From contig JASJBO010000264.1 of assembly GCA_030066475.1 (NCBI GenBank), positions 1-12,683 on the forward strand: DNA of 12,683 nt, in the 5' to 3' direction. A program made the translations under genes and the position numbers. Positions 1-7,253 of the stretch are shown in pieces. Below the pieces are notes generated by a model that saw only the letters and a program-made list of their open reading frames with translations, searched no databases and was not told the DNA's origin. This DNA is from Myxococcota bacterium (GTDB lineage: Bacteria > Myxococcota_A > UBA9160 > PR03). Position 1 is the stretch's first letter. Every line of letters begins with the position of its first letter.

Positions 1-2
1 AG

Positions 3-55
3 GCACCCCCGCAAGCGCCGAAGGCGCGCGCAGCGAGCCGCAGGCGAGCGAAGTC
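3..55 (-). repeat. Dispersed repeat, copy A (left edge)
   Basis: Read on the minus strand, this stretch matches the repeats at the right end of the window (12540-12591 and 12631-12682). Against the last copy it differs by two bases in the CTGCGG/CTTTGG block and by one extra G in the terminal G run. It contains a perfect 5-bp hairpin, GCGCC-TTC-GGCGC, followed by TTGCGG. It lies 24 bases beyond the stop of the SDR gene and points the same way as that gene. There is no T tract, so it is not a textbook intrinsic terminator, although its position suggests a 3'-end role. Confidence 0.85.
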
Positions 56-62
56 CACCAAA

Positions 63-75
63 CCGGCGAGCGAAG
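63..75 (-). repeat. Half-copy of the dispersed repeat
   Basis: The minus strand reads CTTCGCTCGCCGG, which repeats the first part of the adjacent copy A (CTTCGCTCGCC at 53-43). It starts 4 bases after the SDR stop, which is itself a double stop, TGATGA. It looks like a truncated unit next to the full one. The match is short and could be chance in such GC-rich sequence. Confidence 0.4.
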
Positions 76-79
76 CTCA

Positions 80-847
80 TCAAGCCGGCGCTGCGGCTGC
101 CCCGCCGTCGATCTTGATCACCGAGCCGGTCGTGTAGCTCGAGGCGTCGCTGGCCAGGTAGAGCGCGGCGCCCACGATCTCCTCGGGCTCGCCGCCGCGC
201 CCCAGCGGGATGTTGCGCCTCGCGGCGCTCTGGAACGCCTCGAGGTCCCAGGCCTTGCTGATGTCCGTCAGGAACGGCCCCGGCATGATGCAGTTGACGC
301 GAACGCGGGGGCCGAGGCTGCGCGACATCGCGACCGTGAGGTTGTTGAGCCCGGCCTTGGCGATCGCATACGGCACCTCGACCGGGCTGGGCTGGACGGC
401 GGCGATGCTGCTGACGTTGATGATCGAGCCGCCGGCCCCCGCCGCCATGCGCGTGCCGATCACCGAGCACAGGCGGAAGGGCCCCTTCAGGTTGACCGCC
501 AGCACCTTGTCGTAGAGCGCCTCGCTCACCTCCGCCAGCGAGGGATAGAGCGGCGACATGCCGGCGTTGTTCACGAGCACGTCGACGCGGCCGAAGCGCT
601 CGTAGGCCGCCAGGGCGAGCGCATCGCACTGCTGCCAGTCGCCCACGTGGCAGGCGAGGGGCAGCGCCTCGCGTCCGGTCTCGTCGCGCACCTGCTTCGC
701 CAGCGCGTCGCAGCCGTCCTGCTTGCGGCTCGCGATCACCACGTCGGCGCCGTGGCGCGCGAAGGCCAGCACCATCTCGCGGCCCAGGCCGCGGCTGCCG
801 CCGGTGACCAGCGCCACCCGGCCGCTCAGGTCGAAGGCATCACTCAT
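80..847 (-). CDS. SDR family NAD(P)-dependent oxidoreductase
   Basis: This 255-residue protein has the full classical short-chain dehydrogenase/reductase pattern and the usual length of that family. The cofactor loop TGGSRGLG is at 15-22 and NNAG at 93-96. The catalytic set is N119, S147, Y160 and K164 (YAIAK), with a PG turn at 189-190 and a C-terminal IDGG. It should be a soluble cytoplasmic enzyme that oxidises an alcohol or reduces a carbonyl with NAD(P)(H). The substrate is not readable, and a FabG-like or secondary-alcohol dehydrogenase role would both fit. The ATG at 847 is chosen because GAGGAG lies 4 nt upstream and the Rossmann fold begins at once; the open frame continues upstream but encodes only Arg/Ala-rich shadow sequence. 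It is the last gene of the minus-strand operon, 11 nt after the STAND regulator, and its ribosome site abuts that gene's stop codon, which suggests coupled translation. Confidence 0.95.
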   Translation of the reverse strand: MSDAFDLSGRVALVTGGSRGLGREMVLAFARHGADVVIASRKQDGCDALAKQVRDETGREALPLACHVGDWQQCDALALAAYERFGRVDVLVNNAGMSPLYPSLAEVSEALYDKVLAVNLKGPFRLCSVIGTRMAAGAGGSIINVSSIAAVQPSPVEVPYAIAKAGLNNLTVAMSRSLGPRVRVNCIMPGPFLTDISKAWDLEAFQSAARRNIPLGRGGEPEEIVGAALYLASDASSYTTGSVIKIDGGAAAAPA

Positions 848-858
848 GGCTCTCCTCT

Positions 859-3843
859 TCAGGCGGGTCCCGCCAGGTGTCGGACGCGCTCGCCGATCGC
901 GCGCGCGCGCTGGCGCTGCGCCGGATCGCGGCTCTCCCTCAGGCACGCCTCGTACTCGCGGCACACCCGCAGGTGCACCGGCAGCGCGCCGACCCGGGCG
1001 CTCTCGGCCAGCGCCACCTCGAAGTGCCCCGCGGCCTCGTCGCGCTCGCCGCGCGCGTGCGCCAGGTGCGCGAGAGCGCGCGAGACCGGTCCCAGGTAGA
1101 GCAGCGCGCCGGGCACGACGGCGTGGCAGGCGGCATACGGGGCGAGCAAGGCTTCCAGCGCCTCGCTGCGCGGGCGATCCCCGAGCCAGGCGGCCACCCG
1201 CGCGGCCTCGCACAGGGTCGCGAGCCAGCTGTCCTGGCGCGGCAGCGCGCGGAAGTCGTCGCCGGCGAGCGCGTCGAGCGCCCGTCGCGCGCCCTCGCGG
1301 TCGTCCAGCTCGGCGCGCGCCGCCGCCGCGAATGCCCGGGCCAGGTCCGCGCGCAGCAGGTCGGCGCTCTCGAACAGACCGCTCACCTCGGCGATCCGGC
1401 CCTGCTCGCGCCGCAGCAGGAAGAGCTGCCCGAGGAACAGCGGCAGCGCCTGCGCGGCCCGCAGGCGCTGTCCCGCATCGAGCGCCCGGGGAATCAGCAC
1501 CTCGGCCTCGTCCAGTCGCCCGCGGAGCAGGGCGACGCTCGCCCGGGTCGCGAGGTGGAGCCACTGGAAGGCGGGGTGTCGCTCGCGCTCGGCCTGCGCC
1601 TCGGCGACCGCCAGCATCTCGCGGTAGCCGACCAGGTCGCCGCGGACCAGGCGATCGGCGGCCGCGGTCTCGGGGATCGCGTAGGCGCGCTCGGCGCTCC
1701 CGATCTCCTGCGCGAGCTCGAGGATCTCGGCTGCCAGCGACTCACGCTCGTCCAGGTGGTCGGGCCCGCGCAGCAGGAAGTGGCGGGCGTGCAGGGCCTC
1801 CGACAGCACCGCCGGGTCGCCCAGCGCGCGCGCCAGTGCGATCGCCTCGTGGCTGAGGGCGTCGGAGCGCTCGCCGTCGTCGTTCGCCGACGGGGAGACG
1901 CACAGGAGCGACAGCAGCCGGGCGCGCTGGCGCGGCGCGGCGGCGGGCTGGAGCGCGAGCGCCTCGTCGATCAGCTCGCGCTGGGTCTCGTCGGGGGGCA
2001 CGCCCCAGAGCGTGGAGGCGCCGTAGCCCTGCGCCGCGTGCACGAACGCGGGCGCGGCGTCGAGCGAGCGGGCCGCCGTGGCCGCGCGCAGGAAGGCGGC
2101 GCGCGCGGCCTCGACCTCGGCCGCCAGCAGCCGCGCGTCGCCGAGTGCGAGCAGCAGCTCGAGACGGCGCGGCTCGTCGAGGGGCACGCGCAGCTCGAGC
2201 GCGTCGAGGGCACGCTCGTACAGCAGGGCGGCGTCCTCGTGCGCGTGCAGGCGCGTCGCGCGCTGCGCCGCGCGCACGGCGTAGTCGATGGCGCGCTCCT
2301 CGGTGCCGGCCGGCGTGGCGGCGTGGAAGTGGTGCGCGAGCTCGCTCAGCACCGGATCGGGTGCGGCCGCGTGCCGGGTCTCGAGCGCCTCGCCCACGCG
2401 GCGGTGCCACTGCGCCCGCGCGCCGGCCGGGGTCCCGTCGTAGAGCGCCTCGCGCACCAGGGCGTGCTCGAACGAGAAGGTGCCCGGGCGCCTGGGCTGC
2501 TCGGCCACCAGGCGCGCGGCGGCCGCCTCGTCGAGCGCGGCGCGGATCGCCTCGGGCTCCCAGTCGGATGCGTCGGTCAGGGTGGTCAGCGGGAACTCGC
2601 GACCGATCACGGCGGCGGCCTGGAGCATCTCCTGACAGTCGGCGGAGAGCCGCGCCAGGCGGCGGGCGATCACGTCGCGCACGGTGCGCGGGACCGACAG
2701 GCTCCAGTTGGAGGCCAGCTCGCGCAGCGCCAGGTGGCCCTCGGCCGCGAGCAGGCGCACGACCTCGCGGATGAACAGCGGGTTGCCCTCGGTGCGCACC
2801 AGCAGCTCGTGGACCAGGCCCTCGGGCGCGGGCTCGCCGCGTACGGCGGCGAGGAACCCGGCGACCTCGGGCTCCGAGAAGCCCTCGAGCGCGATCCGAC
2901 CCGGGCCCGGCTGGCGCGCGGCCTCGCTCTGCAGGGCGGCCATCGCGCCGCCGGGGTCGGGCTCGCCGTCGCGTACGGTGCCGAGCGCCAGCACCGCGCT
3001 GCGGCCCAGGTCGGCGGCCAGGTGGCGCAGCAGCAGCAGGGAAGGGGGATCGGCCCAGTGCAGGTCGTCGAGCAGCAGCACCACCGGACGCGCGCGGGCC
3101 TGGCGCGCGAGCAGCCGTCCCACCGCCTCGAACACGCGGAAGCGCTCGCCTTCGGAGGGCAGCGCGGGGCCGCGCGCCTCGGCGCCCGCCACGAGCTGCC
3201 AGGCCGGGCGCTCCTCGGGAGCGAGCGCCTCCGGGTCCCGTTCCTCCACCAGCGCGCGAAGCACCTGGACCCAGGGCCAGAAGGCGGGCGCGCCCGCGGC
3301 CTCGTGGCAGCGCGCGCCCACCACGCGCGCGCCGCGGCCGGCGGCCTCGGCGGCCACGTGCTCCGCCGTGGAGGTCTTGCCGATGCCCGGCACGCCGGTC
3401 AGCAGCACCAGGGCGCCGCGGCCCGCCAGGGCCTCGTCGAGCGCGCCGCGCAGCGTCGCGAGCGCCGCCTCGCGCCCGACGAAGATGTCGGTCGTGGCCG
3501 CACCGGGTGTCGCGGCCGAGCCGGCCGGCGGTGCCCCGCCGCGCTCGTGCACGGCCGCTTCGAAGCGATAGCCCTGGCGCGCATGGGTGCGGATCGCGGA
3601 GCGGCGCCGGTCGCCGATGGCGCTGCGCGCCTCGCTCACCGCCCGCGTCAGCGCGCTCTCGGTCACCGCCGCACCGGGCCACAGCGCGTCGAGCAGCTCG
3701 TCCTTCGCGACCACGCGGTCGCGGTGGCGGAGCAGGTAGAGCAGCAGGTCGAGGACCTTCGGCTGCACCTCGACCAGCGCACCGTCGCAGCGCAGCTCGA
3801 GCCGCGCCTCGTCGAGCTCGCAGCGTTCGAAGGCGTAGACCAC
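859..3843 (-). CDS. Winged-helix/STAND ATPase transcriptional regulator (first paralogue)
   Basis: This 994-residue protein is predicted to be a large ATP-dependent one-component regulator. Residues 1-98 form an OmpR/ToxR-type winged helix (QPKV at 27-30, RDRVV at 41-45, LWP at 54-56, GYRF at 91-94). An AAA/STAND NTPase follows, with Walker A GVPGIGKT at 150-157, Walker B VVLLLDDLHWAD near 254-265, the STAND-like GNPLF at 353-357 and FEHALVREALY at 458-468. From about 500 to the end it is Ala/Leu/Arg-rich paired helices resembling TPRs, which in MalT/AfsR-like proteins sense a ligand or partner. No membrane segment is visible, unlike CadC or ToxR. The GTG start gives a gap-free N-terminal alignment with the second paralogue and has AGGA 6 nt upstream. 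The gene sits 8 nt after the luciferase-like monooxygenase and 11 nt before the SDR, so it is probably co-transcribed with them. The ligand and target promoters are unknown. Confidence 0.9.
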   Translation of the reverse strand: MVYAFERCELDEARLELRCDGALVEVQPKVLDLLLYLLRHRDRVVAKDELLDALWPGAAVTESALTRAVSEARSAIGDRRRSAIRTHARQGYRFEAAVHERGGAPPAGSAATPGAATTDIFVGREAALATLRGALDEALAGRGALVLLTGVPGIGKTSTAEHVAAEAAGRGARVVGARCHEAAGAPAFWPWVQVLRALVEERDPEALAPEERPAWQLVAGAEARGPALPSEGERFRVFEAVGRLLARQARARPVVLLLDDLHWADPPSLLLLRHLAADLGRSAVLALGTVRDGEPDPGGAMAALQSEAARQPGPGRIALEGFSEPEVAGFLAAVRGEPAPEGLVHELLVRTEGNPLFIREVVRLLAAEGHLALRELASNWSLSVPRTVRDVIARRLARLSADCQEMLQAAAVIGREFPLTTLTDASDWEPEAIRAALDEAAAARLVAEQPRRPGTFSFEHALVREALYDGTPAGARAQWHRRVGEALETRHAAAPDPVLSELAHHFHAATPAGTEERAIDYAVRAAQRATRLHAHEDAALLYERALDALELRVPLDEPRRLELLLALGDARLLAAEVEAARAAFLRAATAARSLDAAPAFVHAAQGYGASTLWGVPPDETQRELIDEALALQPAAAPRQRARLLSLLCVSPSANDDGERSDALSHEAIALARALGDPAVLSEALHARHFLLRGPDHLDERESLAAEILELAQEIGSAERAYAIPETAAADRLVRGDLVGYREMLAVAEAQAERERHPAFQWLHLATRASVALLRGRLDEAEVLIPRALDAGQRLRAAQALPLFLGQLFLLRREQGRIAEVSGLFESADLLRADLARAFAAAARAELDDREGARRALDALAGDDFRALPRQDSWLATLCEAARVAAWLGDRPRSEALEALLAPYAACHAVVPGALLYLGPVSRALAHLAHARGERDEAAGHFEVALAESARVGALPVHLRVCREYEACLRESRDPAQRQRARAIGERVRHLAGPA

Positions 3844-3849
3844 GGTCGA

Positions 3850-3853
3850 TCCT
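3850..3853 (-). promoter_or_regulatory. Shine-Dalgarno fixing the GTG start of the first STAND regulator
   Basis: On the minus strand AGGA precedes GTG by a 6-nt spacer (TCGACC). The site overlaps the TAG stop of the upstream monooxygenase gene at 3852-3854. The regulator is therefore probably translated by ribosomes finishing the monooxygenase. The frame is open far upstream, so this site together with the paralogue alignment decides the start. Confidence 0.6.
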
Positions 3854-5063
3854 AGCTGGCGTCGCGCTCCGCGATCTGGCGGCCCAGCGCGACGTAGGTG
3901 GGGATCTCGTCGTCGGCCAGCTCGCGCATGCGCTGCTTGCGCGCCATGGCCGCCTCGAGATGCGGCGCCAGCTCCTCCATCTTCTGCTTCTGCCGCAGGT
4001 CCTCGCGCTCCTTGAACTCCGGCATCACCTCGTCCGCGAACAGCTCGAGCGCCTCGCAGATGTGCTCGTGCCGGTTGCGGCCGCCCTGCTGGATGAAGGT
4101 CACCTGGTCGACCCCCGCGTCGGCGAACTGCTGCAGGTGCGCGCGGAGCTGGTCGGGCGTCCCGATCCCGCGGTTGGCGCCCTCGTCGGGGAGCATGCCC
4201 CGCGCGCGCTCGAAGTTCTTCCAGATGTCGGTCCGCCCCGGCTTGTGCTCGCCGAAGATGTAGTGGTGGCCGAGGCCGTAGCCGAAGAAGCGGAAGCCGT
4301 CCTGGCCCCGGCGCCGGGCCTCCTCGGCGTCGGGATGTACCGAGAAGCCCGTCACCATGCAGATGTTCGGGTTGATGGCGTGGCCGATCGGGACGCACTC
4401 CTCCCGGAGGATGCGGTAGTAGTCGTCCACCCAGTGCCGCGCCTCGGCGGTGTCCACGAAGGCGAAGGTGAGCGCGCCGATGCCGAGCTTCGCCGCCAGC
4501 TTGATCGTCTCGCGGTTCGAGCACGCGACCCAGAGCGGCGGGTGGGGCTTCTGGACCGGCTTGGGCACGACGTTCCGGCAGGGCAGGCTGAAGAACTCGC
4601 CCTCGAAGCCCGGGTAGGGGTCCATCACCATCATGTTGGCGCACTGCTCCACCGCCTCGAGCCAGGCCTGCCGCTTGGTCGCGACGTCGACGCCGTAGCC
4701 GGCCAGCTCGAGCACGGCCGACGACTCCCCGGTGCCGAACTCGACGCGGCCCTGCGAGACCAGGTCGAGCGTGGCGATGCGCTCGGCGACGCGCGCCGGG
4801 TGGTTGTAGCCGGGCGGCATCAGCACGATCCCGTGGCCCAGGCGGATCTGCTGGGTGCGCTGCGAGCACGCCGCCAGGAACACCTCGGGGGCGGACGAGT
4901 GCGAGTACTCCTCGAGGAAGTGGTGCTCGACCTCCCAGGCGTGGTCGATGCCGAGCCGGTCGGCCAGCTCCACCTGGTCGAGCGCGTCCTGGAACAGCTT
5001 CAGCTCGTCGCCCTCGTGCCAGGGCCGCGGCAGCTGGTGCTCGTAGAAGATGCCGAACTTCAT
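3852..5063 (-). CDS. Luciferase-like (LLM class) flavin-dependent monooxygenase
   Basis: This 403-residue protein belongs to the bacterial luciferase-like flavin monooxygenase superfamily, which are TIM-barrel enzymes using reduced FMN or F420. Supporting signs are the N-terminal beta strand MKFGIFYEHQ, EHH at 46-48 and the conserved block at 87-112 (NHPARVAERIATLDLVSQGR, then VEFGTG). KPHPPLWVA at 172-180 and a final-barrel GRNRHEHI at 328-335 also fit. The barrel appears to end near 348. Residues 350-403 form an extra highly charged, probably helical tail. The start has GAGGA 5 nt upstream. It is the first gene of the block with the STAND regulator and the SDR, after a 118-bp gap from the amidohydrolase gene. 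The likely role is oxidation of a hydrophobic or xenobiotic substrate. The choice between FMN and F420 cannot be made from sequence alone. Confidence 0.92.
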   Translation of the reverse strand: MKFGIFYEHQLPRPWHEGDELKLFQDALDQVELADRLGIDHAWEVEHHFLEEYSHSSAPEVFLAACSQRTQQIRLGHGIVLMPPGYNHPARVAERIATLDLVSQGRVEFGTGESSAVLELAGYGVDVATKRQAWLEAVEQCANMMVMDPYPGFEGEFFSLPCRNVVPKPVQKPHPPLWVACSNRETIKLAAKLGIGALTFAFVDTAEARHWVDDYYRILREECVPIGHAINPNICMVTGFSVHPDAEEARRRGQDGFRFFGYGLGHHYIFGEHKPGRTDIWKNFERARGMLPDEGANRGIGTPDQLRAHLQQFADAGVDQVTFIQQGGRNRHEHICEALELFADEVMPEFKEREDLRQKQKMEELAPHLEAAMARKQRMRELADDEIPTYVALGRQIAERDAS

Positions 5064-5113
5064 GGGGATCCTCGGGCGCGGAAGATGGGTGTCGTCGCTC
5101 GCTGCACCCGCGG

Positions 5114-5119
5114 ATCCTA
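5114..5119 (-). promoter_or_regulatory. Possible -10 element for the monooxygenase-regulator-SDR operon
   Basis: The minus strand reads TAGGAT, fitting the TANNNT form of a -10 box. The hexamer 17 bp upstream is TGGCGA, which matches only three of six bases of TTGACA. A start about 7 bases downstream would give a leader of roughly 44 nt carrying the GAGGA ribosome site. In such GC-rich DNA a TANNNT hexamer inside a gap is suggestive only. Confidence 0.25.
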
Positions 5120-5150
5120 GGTCGAGGGTCTGGTGGTCGCCACGCGGCCG

Positions 5151-5164
5151 TTCGCCCGAGCGAA
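5151..5164 (-). terminator. Short hairpin after the amidohydrolase gene
   Basis: TTCGC and GCGAA pair perfectly around a CCGA loop, 18 nt past the amidohydrolase stop. The stem is only 5 bp and no run of T follows on the minus strand, so it could at best be a weak terminator or an mRNA-end stabiliser. Confidence 0.2.
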
Positions 5165-5181
5165 TCGAGCCCGGCCCGCGT

Positions 5182-5928
5182 TCACGCCGTCGGTGCGTAC
5201 ACCGCGAGTGCCTCGGCGATCCGCTTGCCCACGGCGCCTGCCTTCGCGGGCGTGTCGATCAGGTCCTGGCGCACCTCGAGCTCGAGGTAGACCAGGTCGT
5301 GGGCGCGGCCGTGGCGCTGGGCGGCGTAGATCAGGCCGTCGAAGCCGGAGTAGGGGGCGTTCAGCACGGTCTCGAAGCCCTGCTCGGCCAGGGCGCCCTC
5401 GAGGCGCCAGGCGTGCTCGTCGTAGGCGTCGAACAGGACGCCGATCTCCATCGGCCGCGGATTGCCCAGGTAGATCGGCACGAAGGAGTGGATCGAGCAC
5501 AGCCGCACGGGCGTGTGCAGCGCGGTGCGCGCGTCGATCGTCCGGTCGATCGCGTCGTGGTAGGGGTCGAAGTAGCGGCGCCGGCGCCGCGCGCGCTCCG
5601 CCGCATCGACGCCGAGATTGAACGACAGCGGGTGCTCCTCGACGACCTCGACCACGAAGCTCGGCTCGCCGGGCTCGCGGTTGGGGTCGCACACCAGGCG
5701 CGAGAAGCGCGACAGCACGGCGCACGATCCGGTGCGGGCGGCGAGGTCGCGGGTCAGGTCGGCGGCGCCGATGTCCCAGCCCCAGTGATCTTCGAGCAGG
5801 GGGCGGTCGGCGGCGCTCGCGCGCCACTCCGGCAGCGCGTTGGTGGCGTGCTCGCAGGTGAAGACGAAGGGCCCGCCGCGCCGCGGGTCGCCGACGATCT
5901 CGTAGGGGCCGTCGCCCGGATCAGGCAT
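5182..5928 (-). CDS. N-formylglutamate amidohydrolase family protein
   Basis: This 248-residue protein resembles the predicted N-formylglutamate amidohydrolase family, a zinc-hydrolase fold that includes HutG-type deformylases. Signature stretches are TCEHATN at 24-30, WGWDIGA at 49-55, a tract of SRFSRLVCDPNRE at 73-85, CSIHSF at 144-149 and a late Y-L-E-L-E-V block at 214-219. The His, Glu and Asp residues in these motifs are the probable metal and substrate ligands. The length is normal. The ATG at 5928 overlaps the end of the upstream MFS gene by 8 nt (ATGCCTGA), so the two are translationally coupled. No histidine-utilisation genes are nearby, so the histidine-degradation role of the family name is not supported here. 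It may hydrolyse another N-acyl or carboxylate substrate brought in by the adjacent carrier. Confidence 0.88.
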   Translation of the reverse strand: MPDPGDGPYEIVGDPRRGGPFVFTCEHATNALPEWRASAADRPLLEDHWGWDIGAADLTRDLAARTGSCAVLSRFSRLVCDPNREPGEPSFVVEVVEEHPLSFNLGVDAAERARRRRRYFDPYHDAIDRTIDARTALHTPVRLCSIHSFVPIYLGNPRPMEIGVLFDAYDEHAWRLEGALAEQGFETVLNAPYSGFDGLIYAAQRHGRAHDLVYLELEVRQDLIDTPAKAGAVGKRIAEALAVYAPTA

Positions 5929-7219
5929 CCCTGGCCTGGAGGTCCTCGCGCAGGGTCCGCGCGGCGAGGAAGTAGTGCGCCGTCGACCACAGCGCGCAGA
6001 GTACCACCACGCCGAGCAGCGCGTAGCGGATCGACTCGGCGCCGAGCCGCGGCGCCAGCAGGTCGCTGACGATCCCTACGACCTGCGGGCCCAGCCCGAG
6101 CCCGATCAGGTTCAGGATGAACAGCAGCAGGGCGGAGGCCAGCGCCCGCATGTGCGGCCGCACCAGCGCCTGGGTCATCGCGAAGGTCGGGCCCAGGTAC
6201 ATGCTGCCGAGGATGGTGCCGGGCACCAGGAAGGCGAGCGCGCCGTAGCCGTCCGGCCAGAGGTAGAACGCGAAGGCGATCGGGACGTATGCGGCCGTCG
6301 CGTAGCCCGGCACCCACATGTACCAGCGCGCGTCGCGCTGGCCGATCCAGTCGCCGACCCAGCCCCCCAGGAAGGTGCCGAGGGCGCCGGTGGTGATGCC
6401 GATCGCGGCCAGCCAGGTGCCCAGCTCGCCGGTGCTGAAGCCGTGCAGGCGCACGAAGAACGCGGGCACGAAGGCGGCGGCGCCGTAGCCGTAGAAGGCG
6501 TGCAGCGCGCCGGCGATCGAGAGGTGCACGAACGAGCGCCGGCGCAGCACGAAGCGCAGCACGGCCCCCGCGCTCTCGCTCGACGCCGTCGGGGCGGCCG
6601 GCGCGCCGCCCTCCGACCAGCCGCGCGGCGGCTCGCGCAGGGTCAGCCGCACCACGGCGGCCAGCGCCACACCCGGCAGCCCCACCACCAGGAAGGCGGT
6701 GCGCCAGCCGAAGTACTCGTTCAGCCAGCCGCCGGCGAACAGTCCGATCGCCCCACCGATCGGGATGCCCAGCGAGTAGATCGAGAGTGCGGTGGCGCGC
6801 CGCTCGGGCGGGAACCAGTCGCTGATCAGCGAGTGTGCCGGCGGGCTGCAGCCGGCCTCGCCGACGCCCACGCCGATGCGCGCCAGCAGCAGCTCGCCGA
6901 AGCCGCGCGCCAGCCCGGTGAGCGCCGTCATGCCGCTCCACACCAGCACGGCCAGCGCGATGATCGAGCGCCGCACGCCCCGGTCGGCCCAGCGCGCGAT
7001 CGGGATGCCGAGCGTGCTGTAGAGCAGCGCGAACGCGATGCCCGAGAGCAGCCCGAGCTGGGTGTCGGAGAGCGCAAACTCCTGCTTGATCGGCTCGAGC
7101 AGGATCGACAGGATCTGGCGGTCGACGAAGTTGAACACGTAGACGACGACCAGCAGCCCCAGCGCGTAGCGGCGGTAGGCGACCGAGAACTCGGGTCGGG
7201 GCGCGTCTTCGGCGGGCAT
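5921..7219 (-). CDS. Spinster-like MFS transporter
   Basis: This 432-residue integral membrane protein has about 12 predicted hydrophobic helices. The first helix carries NFVDRQIL at 30-37, typical of Spinster-like and related organic-anion MFS carriers. The loop 2-3 motif is ARWADRGVRR at 75-84. A well-conserved helix 4-5 stretch follows (ARIGVGVGEAG at 113-123, then SDWFPPERRATALS at 133-146). A hydrophilic loop near 195-220 separates the two six-helix halves. Family members move lipids, aromatic acids or other organic anions, and the substrate here is unknown. The gene heads the left arm, starting 34 bp from the divergent MFS gene at 7254, and its stop lies inside the start of the amidohydrolase gene. 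Uptake of a substrate for the downstream hydrolase and oxidoreductases is a reasonable inference, not proof. Confidence 0.92.
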   Translation of the reverse strand: MPAEDAPRPEFSVAYRRYALGLLVVVYVFNFVDRQILSILLEPIKQEFALSDTQLGLLSGIAFALLYSTLGIPIARWADRGVRRSIIALAVLVWSGMTALTGLARGFGELLLARIGVGVGEAGCSPPAHSLISDWFPPERRATALSIYSLGIPIGGAIGLFAGGWLNEYFGWRTAFLVVGLPGVALAAVVRLTLREPPRGWSEGGAPAAPTASSESAGAVLRFVLRRRSFVHLSIAGALHAFYGYGAAAFVPAFFVRLHGFSTGELGTWLAAIGITTGALGTFLGGWVGDWIGQRDARWYMWVPGYATAAYVPIAFAFYLWPDGYGALAFLVPGTILGSMYLGPTFAMTQALVRPHMRALASALLLFILNLIGLGLGPQVVGIVSDLLAPRLGAESIRYALLGVVVLCALWSTAHYFLAARTLREDLQARDA

Positions 7220-7235
7220 CGTCCGCGCCGGAGGC

Positions 7236-7242
7236 TACCGTA
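7236..7242. promoter_or_regulatory. Candidate symmetric bidirectional -10 element between the two MFS genes
   Basis: The 34-bp divergent gap contains CTACCGTAG at 7235-7243, with perfect 4-base arms around a central C. Read rightward it gives TACCGT, and read leftward TACGGT; both fit TANNNT. The gap is too short for two separate promoters without overlap into the coding starts. No -35 element is recognisable on either side. A shared, symmetric -10 driving both genes is plausible. Confidence 0.3.
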
Positions 7243-7253
7243 GGCGCGGCGTC

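Larger units (their letters stand above)
5064..5181 (-). other. Intergenic gap ahead of the monooxygenase operon
   Basis: These 118 bp separate the amidohydrolase stop from the monooxygenase start and form the longest gene-free stretch inside the left arm. A small perfect inverted repeat, TTCGC-CCGA-GCGAA, lies at 5151-5164, just past the amidohydrolase stop, without a T tract. A possible -10 element is listed separately. GGATCC occurs at 5066-5071 and again at 5112-5117. No small ORF with a credible ribosome site is seen. Confidence 0.5.

Noticed and set aside
877..3855. A 992-residue plus-strand open frame opposite the first STAND regulator
   Set aside because: It is a low-complexity Arg/Gly/Ala/Gln protein with no motif, while the minus strand has winged-helix and Walker motifs in order.
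859..4869. Extending the first regulator upstream to 4869 as a 1336-residue protein
   Set aside because: The added part reads the monooxygenase gene out of frame and gives only Arg/Ala/Gly-rich sequence. The GTG at 3843 aligns exactly with the paralogue's start and has AGGA upstream.
3507..5120. A 537-residue plus-strand open frame over the monooxygenase gene
   Set aside because: It is a shadow of the luciferase-like gene, with no recognisable fold or start signal.
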